This document shows positions 59,774 through 64,000 of a DNA stretch of 64,000 bases, piece by piece; within the stretch, counting starts at the first letter, position 1; the number at the start of each line of letters is the position of its first letter. The position numbers and the translations under genes are program-made. The notes beneath the pieces are model-generated. The model did not search any database, was not told where the DNA came from, and was given only the letters and a program-made list of their open reading frames with translations. Source of the DNA: Azospirillum humicireducens (GTDB lineage Bacteria > Pseudomonadota > Alphaproteobacteria > Azospirillales > Azospirillaceae); assembly GCF_001639105.2 (NCBI RefSeq), contig NZ_CP015285.1, forward strand, positions 922,501 to 986,500, read 5' to 3'.

Positions 59774-61669
59774 ATGGAGGCGGTCAGCTACATCATTCTT
59801 ATCGGGTCCACGCTGCTGATCGTCAGCGTGCTGACCAGCTACCTCGCCTTGCGCATCGGCGCCCCGCTGCTTCTGATCTTCCTCGGCATCGGCCTGCTGG
59901 CGGGGGAGGACGGCATCGGCCGGATCGCCTTCAACGATGCCGGTTCCGCCTTCCTGATCGGGTCGATGGCGCTGGCGGTGATCCTGTTCGAAAGCGGCTT
60001 CGACACCAAGCTGGCCAGCTACAAGGCCGCGGCCTGGCCGGCGATGACCCTGGCAACGGTCGGCGTCGCCGTCACCACCGGCGTCGTCGGCGTGGCTGCC
60101 CACTACCTGATGTCTCTCGGCTGGTGGGAGGCCCTGCTGGTCGGCGCCGCCTGCAGTTCCACCGACGCGGCGGCGGTCTTTTTCCTGTTGCGCGTCGGCG
60201 GCATCACGCTGCGCGACCGGGTCCGCTCGACGCTGGAGATCGAATCGGGCAGCAACGATCCGGTCGCCATCATGCTGACCATCCTGCTGGTGGAGGCGGC
60301 GACCCATGGTCTGGCGTCGCCCGTGGCCATCGTCAGCGAACTGGTGCTGGCCTTCGCGCTGGGTGGGGTGATGGGGCTGGCCGGCGGCTGGCTGCTGGTG
60401 GCCTTCATCAACAAGGCGAATTTCGAGACCGGGCTGAACCCGGTGGTGACGCTGACCTTTGCCCTGTTCATCTTCGCCGCCACCAACGTGATGGGCGGCA
60501 GCGGCTATCTCGCCGTCTATGCCGCCGGGCTCTATGCCGGAAACGTCAAGCTGCGCGGCGCGCTGGAACTGCGGCGCTTCCATTCCGGCCTGACCTGGCT
60601 CAGCCAGATCGTCATGTTCGTCATGCTGGGCCTGCTCGCCACCCCGCGGCAGTTCGCGGACATGCTGTTGCCGGCGCTCGGCGTCGCGCTGGTGCTGATC
60701 GTCGTCGCCCGGCCGCTGGCGGTGTGGATGTGCCTGCTGCCCTTCCGCTTCTCGGTCCGCGAGACCAGCTTCATCGCCTGGGTCGGCTTGCGCGGCGCCG
60801 TCTCGCTGCTGCTGGCGCTGGTTCCGGTCCTTGGCGGGCTGGAGAACGGGCAGCTGATCTTCAACACCGCCTTCGTCGTCGTGGTCGTCTCGCTGCTGGT
60901 GCAGGGCTGGACCATCGGCAGCATGGCCCGTGTGCTGGAGCTGATCGTTCCACCCCGGCGCGGACCGGTGGAGCGTGTGGAACTCGAGCTTCCCGGCAAT
61001 GCCGACCAGGAACTGGTGGCCTACACCGTCCATGGCAAGAGCCCGGCGGCGCGGGGGCAGCGCATGCCGCGCTGGGCCAAGCCGTCGCTGGTCATCCGCG
61101 CCGGAGCGGTGGTGCCGCTGCACAAGGCCAAGCCGCTGCAGCCCGGCGACCATGTCTATCTGTTCACGCCGCAGCACCGGCTGCCGCTGATCGACAAGCT
61201 CTATGGCGGCAGCCGCGCGCTCGACCAGTCCGACCGCGAGTTCTACGGCGATCTGGTGCTGAGCCCCGACGCGACGGTGGAGCAGATCGCCGAGATGTAC
61301 GGCCTGCCGCTGTCGCTGTCCAACGCCCGGCTGACCTTGAGCGACCTGCTGCGCAACGAGTTCGGCGGCTCCTGCGAGTTGGGCGACCGGGTGCGCATGG
61401 GCGGGGTCGAGCTGATCGTGCGCGACATGGACGAGGACATCATCACGTCGGTCGGTCTGGCGCTGGAGCCGGTGCGCGTCACCAGCCGGCGCCGGCCGCT
61501 CTACCAGCGCGTCACCGTCCTGGGCGGCCGGCTGCGCGGCTGGTGGAACGAGCATGCCTTCCGGCGCTGGAAGGAGCGCGAGAGGCTGCGGGCCCGGCGT
61601 CCGACGGCGCCTCCGCTTGTGGTGGAGCCGCCGTGCGAGGAGAGGATGGAAAGCCGCAACGGGGCGTGA
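59774..61669 (+). CDS. cvrA: Potassium/cation-proton antiporter (CvrA/NhaP2 family)
   Basis: 631 residues from ATG at 59774 (a GTG three codons upstream is possible). About twelve TM segments to residue ~400: VSYIILIGSTLLIVSVLTSY, the ion site GAACSSTDAAAVFFLL and ESGSNDPVAIMLTILLVEAA, and FIAWVGLRGAVSLLLALVPV are CPA1 antiporter hallmarks. The cytoplasmic tail has a TrkA-C-like domain (AVVPLHKAKPLQPGDHVYLF) and a CorC/HlyC-type domain (LSDLLRNEFGGSCELGDRVR). CvrA-type proteins export K+ or Na+ in exchange for protons and help in low osmolarity or alkaline stress. Confidence 0.94.
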   Translation: MEAVSYIILIGSTLLIVSVLTSYLALRIGAPLLLIFLGIGLLAGEDGIGRIAFNDAGSAFLIGSMALAVILFESGFDTKLASYKAAAWPAMTLATVGVAVTTGVVGVAAHYLMSLGWWEALLVGAACSSTDAAAVFFLLRVGGITLRDRVRSTLEIESGSNDPVAIMLTILLVEAATHGLASPVAIVSELVLAFALGGVMGLAGGWLLVAFINKANFETGLNPVVTLTFALFIFAATNVMGGSGYLAVYAAGLYAGNVKLRGALELRRFHSGLTWLSQIVMFVMLGLLATPRQFADMLLPALGVALVLIVVARPLAVWMCLLPFRFSVRETSFIAWVGLRGAVSLLLALVPVLGGLENGQLIFNTAFVVVVVSLLVQGWTIGSMARVLELIVPPRRGPVERVELELPGNADQELVAYTVHGKSPAARGQRMPRWAKPSLVIRAGAVVPLHKAKPLQPGDHVYLFTPQHRLPLIDKLYGGSRALDQSDREFYGDLVLSPDATVEQIAEMYGLPLSLSNARLTLSDLLRNEFGGSCELGDRVRMGGVELIVRDMDEDIITSVGLALEPVRVTSRRRPLYQRVTVLGGRLRGWWNEHAFRRWKERERLRARRPTAPPLVVEPPCEERMESRNGA

Positions 61670-61676
61670 GCCGCGG

Positions 61677-63350
61677 CTATCCGCGATGGCCGGGGCGCGA
61701 CGAGGCGATGGTGCGGCTCAGATAGATGACCGGGGCAAGCCCGACCAGCACGATCACCAGGGCGGGCAGGGCGGCGTCGTCCAGCCGCTCGGTCGAGGCC
61801 ATGCGGAAGGCCTCGATCGCCAGCGTGTCGAAGTTGAAGGGCCGCAGGATCATCGTCGCCGGCAGCTCCTTGGTGATGTCGACGAACACCAGCATGGCGG
61901 CGCTGAGAAGGCTGGGGCGCAGCAGCGGCAGATGGACCCGGCGCAGCACCTGCAGCGGCGTATGGCCGAGCGAGCGAGCCGCCCCTTCCAGATTCGGGCC
62001 GATCTTGGCGAAGCCGGATTCGAGCGGCCCATAGGCCACCACGAAGAAGCGGATCAGGTAGCCGTAGAGAATGCCGGCGATGGTGGCGCCGAGAAGCGCA
62101 CCGACCGGCCAGCCGGTCCAGTCGCGGGTCAGACCGACGGTGATGAGGATGCCGACGGCGATCACCGTGCCCGGCGTGGCATAGCCGAGCGAGGCGAGCC
62201 GGGCCGCTCCGGTGGCAAGTCCGCTGCGGTCGTGACGCACGCCATGGATCACCAACAGCGCCACCACGACGACCAGCGCGGCGCCGCTGGCGCCGAGGAT
62301 GAAGGTGTTGACCGTCAGGTCGGTGAAGCGGGCGAGCGTCAGTTCGGTGCCGCCGCGCAGGATCATGCGGATCAGCACGGCGCCGGGCAGCAGGAAGCCG
62401 AACAGCACCGGTGTCAGGCAGACGATCCAGGCGACCAAGGTGCCGCGGGCCGACAGGCGCGGGGCGGGCAGGGCGCGATAGCGGCCGGTGGTCTGGTGGA
62501 AGCGCATCCGCCCGCGCGACAGCCGTTCCAGCCCGACCAGCGCCAGCACCACCAGCAGCAGGACGGCGGCCAGCTGCGCCGCCGCCGCCGGGTCGCCCAG
62601 CGCGAACCAGGTGCGGTAGATGCCGACGGTGAAGGTGTCGATGCCGAAATAGCGGACCGCGCCGAAATCGGCCAGCGTCTCCATCAGGGCATAGCCGACG
62701 CCGGCCACCAGCGCAGGCCGCGCCAGTGGCAGCGCCACGCGGCGGAAGGCGCCGAACTGGGTGCAGCCCAGCGTGCGGCTGGCCTCCAGAACGCAGACAG
62801 ACTGCTCGAGGAAGGCGGCACGGGTCAGCACATAGACGTAAGGGTACAGCACCGACGACAGCACCAGCCCGGCGCCCCAGGCGGTGTGGATGTCCGGAAA
62901 CCAATAGTCGCTGCGGCGCCAGCCGAAACTGGCGCGCAGGAAGGACTGCAGCGGCCCCGCGAACTGTAGGAAGTCGGTGTAGGTGTAGGCCAGCACATAG
63001 GCCGGCATGGCCAGCGGCAGCAGCAGAAGCCATTGCAGCACCCCGCGCCCGCGGAAGTCGTGCATGGTGACGGTCCAGGCGCAGGCGACGCCGGTCACCA
63101 GCGTGACCACGCCGACGATGCCCAGCAGGATCAGGGTGTTGAGGATGTAGCCGGGAAGCACCGTCCGCGCCATGTGCCCCCACAGGTCGGTGGAGACGCC
63201 GGCGGCCTGGACGAAGACGGCGAGGATCGGCACGGCGATCAACAGTGCGAGGATCAGGGCGAACAGCCCGGTCGGGCCGATCCGCGACCACAGCCGGCGA
63301 GGAGAGAGGGATGGGGAGCCGGGGGACTTCGCGTCGGTCGCCATCGCCAT
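61677..63350 (-). CDS. fbpB: Ferric iron ABC transporter permease (FbpB-like, duplicated halves)
   Basis: 557 residues with about twelve TM segments in two similar halves. Each half has an EAA-type loop: FGAFRRVALPLARPALVAGV in the first and LQVLRRVHLPLLRPSLLSAA in the second. The fused double permease is typical of FbpB/SfuB/AfuB ferric importers, such as TM parts FALILALLIAVPILAVFVQA and VLAYTYTDFLQFAGPLQSFL. Its partners fbpA-fbpC lie about 7 kb upstream on the opposite strand. It converges with the antiporter gene, 7 bases apart. Confidence 0.94.
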   Translation of the reverse strand: MAMATDAKSPGSPSLSPRRLWSRIGPTGLFALILALLIAVPILAVFVQAAGVSTDLWGHMARTVLPGYILNTLILLGIVGVVTLVTGVACAWTVTMHDFRGRGVLQWLLLLPLAMPAYVLAYTYTDFLQFAGPLQSFLRASFGWRRSDYWFPDIHTAWGAGLVLSSVLYPYVYVLTRAAFLEQSVCVLEASRTLGCTQFGAFRRVALPLARPALVAGVGYALMETLADFGAVRYFGIDTFTVGIYRTWFALGDPAAAAQLAAVLLLVVLALVGLERLSRGRMRFHQTTGRYRALPAPRLSARGTLVAWIVCLTPVLFGFLLPGAVLIRMILRGGTELTLARFTDLTVNTFILGASGAALVVVVALLVIHGVRHDRSGLATGAARLASLGYATPGTVIAVGILITVGLTRDWTGWPVGALLGATIAGILYGYLIRFFVVAYGPLESGFAKIGPNLEGAARSLGHTPLQVLRRVHLPLLRPSLLSAAMLVFVDITKELPATMILRPFNFDTLAIEAFRMASTERLDDAALPALVIVLVGLAPVIYLSRTIASSRPGHRG

Positions 63351-63389
63351 GCGGGGGTGTCCTCGCGGGTGGTGTCAGTTAACAAGCGT

Positions 63390-63493
63390 TTGCCCCCACC
63401 CCGACCCTCCCCCGCTGGGCGGGGGAGGGAGTCTGTCGCGGGGCGGCGGAGTTCCCTCCCCTGCGAAGCGGGGGAGGGTTAGGGAGGGGGCAA
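63390..63493. repeat. G/C-rich inverted-repeat element between fbpB and typA
   Basis: Bounded by TTGCCCCCACCCCGACCC and GGGTTAGGGAGGGGGCAA, with internal CCCCCGCTGGGCGGGGG and CTCCCCTGCGAAGCGGGGGAG. It is the fifth copy in this window and separates two minus-strand genes. Confidence 0.87.
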
Positions 63494-63529
63494 CCGATGC
63501 CAGTACTCTACGCTAAACGCCAACCCCGA

Positions 63530-64000
63530 TCAGCTGGCTTCGGCGGCGCGCGAGTGGCGCTTGCGCTCGTTCGGGTCGAGGTAGCGCTTGCGCAGGCGGA
63601 TGGACTTGGGCGTCACCTCCACCAGCTCGTCGTCGGAGATGTAGGACAGCGCCTTTTCCAGGGTCATCTGGATCGGCGGGGTCAGGCGAACCGCCTCGTC
63701 CTTGCTGGTGGTGCGGATGTTCGTCAGCTGCTTGCCCTTGATGACATTGACCTCGAGATCGTTGCCGCGGGTGTGCTCGCCGATGATCATGCCCTGATAG
63801 ACCGGAACGCCCGGATCGATCAGCATCGGGCCGCGATCCTCCAGGTTCCACAGCGCATAGGCGACCGCGGTGCCGTCGCTGTTGGAGATCAGAACGCCGG
63901 TGCGCCGAGCCGCGATGGCCCCCTTGAACGGGGCGTAGCCGTGGAACAGGCGGTTCATGATGCCGGTGCCGCGGGTGTCGGTCAGGAACTCGCCCTGGTA
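63530..64000 (-). CDS. typA: Translational GTPase TypA/BipA, C-terminal end, cut by window edge
   Basis: The last ~157 residues of TypA/BipA. The GTPase domain lies outside the window; the visible part has TRGTGIMNRLFHGYAPFKGA, GVLISNSDGTAVAYALWNLE, the family hallmark MIIGEHTRGNDLEVNVIKGK and KQLTNIRTTSKDEAVRLTPP, ending in SIRLRKRYLDPNERKR. BipA is a ribosome-associated GTPase needed for growth at low temperature and for ribosome assembly. The stop (63,530) is near a palindromic repeat. Confidence 0.97.
   Translation of the reverse strand, partial: YQGEFLTDTRGTGIMNRLFHGYAPFKGAIAARRTGVLISNSDGTAVAYALWNLEDRGPMLIDPGVPVYQGMIIGEHTRGNDLEVNVIKGKQLTNIRTTSKDEAVRLTPPIQMTLEKALSYISDDELVEVTPKSIRLRKRYLDPNERKRHSRAAEAS

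Noticed and set aside
12489..63493. CRISPR array
   Set aside because: The repeats are palindromic, few, far apart and without regular unique spacers; no cas genes.
1..64000. tRNA, rRNA, integrase or insertion sequence marking the T6SS as an island
   Set aside because: None recognised on either strand, and codon usage of the cluster matches its flanks, so no sign of recent transfer.

Overview
The window looks like a chromosome or chromid segment from a high-GC alphaproteobacterium, most likely Azospirillum or a close Rhodospirillales relative. This is inferred from strong G/C third-position bias, the gene order of an imp-type type VI secretion system (T6SS), a ppiD-trpE pair and a dispersed family of G/C-rich palindromic repeats. 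No rRNA, tRNA, CRISPR array, insertion sequence or integrase was recognised.

From 1 to 29,346 lies an almost complete T6SS cluster in two divergent blocks. The minus-strand block, read from high to low coordinate, is tssA-tssB-tssC-second tssC (impD)-tagJ/impE-tssE-tssF-tssG-methyltransferase, then tssJ-tssL-tssM-Ser/Thr kinase (ppkA/impN, cut by the window edge). A plus-strand Sel1-repeat gene sits between these two groups. The plus-strand block is a MORN-like small protein, PAAR tip, zinc-ribbon methyltransferase, ClpV (tssH), Hcp, VgrG, a T6SS-associated protein of unknown function, an FHA protein and TssK. All core T6SS parts are present. No toxin domain was recognised, so effectors are probably encoded elsewhere.

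From 29,377 to 39,641 a tightly packed plus-strand gene train follows tssK after only 30 bases. It encodes four proteins with similar periplasmic sensor-like domains (one fused to a whole MFS transporter, one to a multi-TM domain), an orphan Tat-exported substrate-binding protein of the TrpX/PF04392 type, a GNAT acetyltransferase, a membrane-anchored SpoIIE/RsbU-type phosphatase, a STAS anti-sigma-factor antagonist and a stand-alone receiver. I read this as a membrane-sensing and partner-switching module and as the best candidate for an undescribed system here. A functional link to the T6SS is suggested only by position.

From 40,200 to 45,360 there is a TetR-RND efflux operon with a palindromic operator over its promoter and a classic terminator at the end. 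After it come trpE and ppiD (minus strand), a CsbD-like stress protein and small hypothetical genes, a YnfA-family membrane protein, a PAS-GGDEF-EAL protein with a degenerate GGDEF motif, a ferric-iron ABC importer split into fbpA-fbpC (53.5-55.6 kb) and a distant fbpB (61.7-63.4 kb), an MsbA-like exporter, a patatin phospholipase, two glycine-zipper lipoproteins, a CvrA-type cation/proton antiporter, and the 3' end of typA/bipA.
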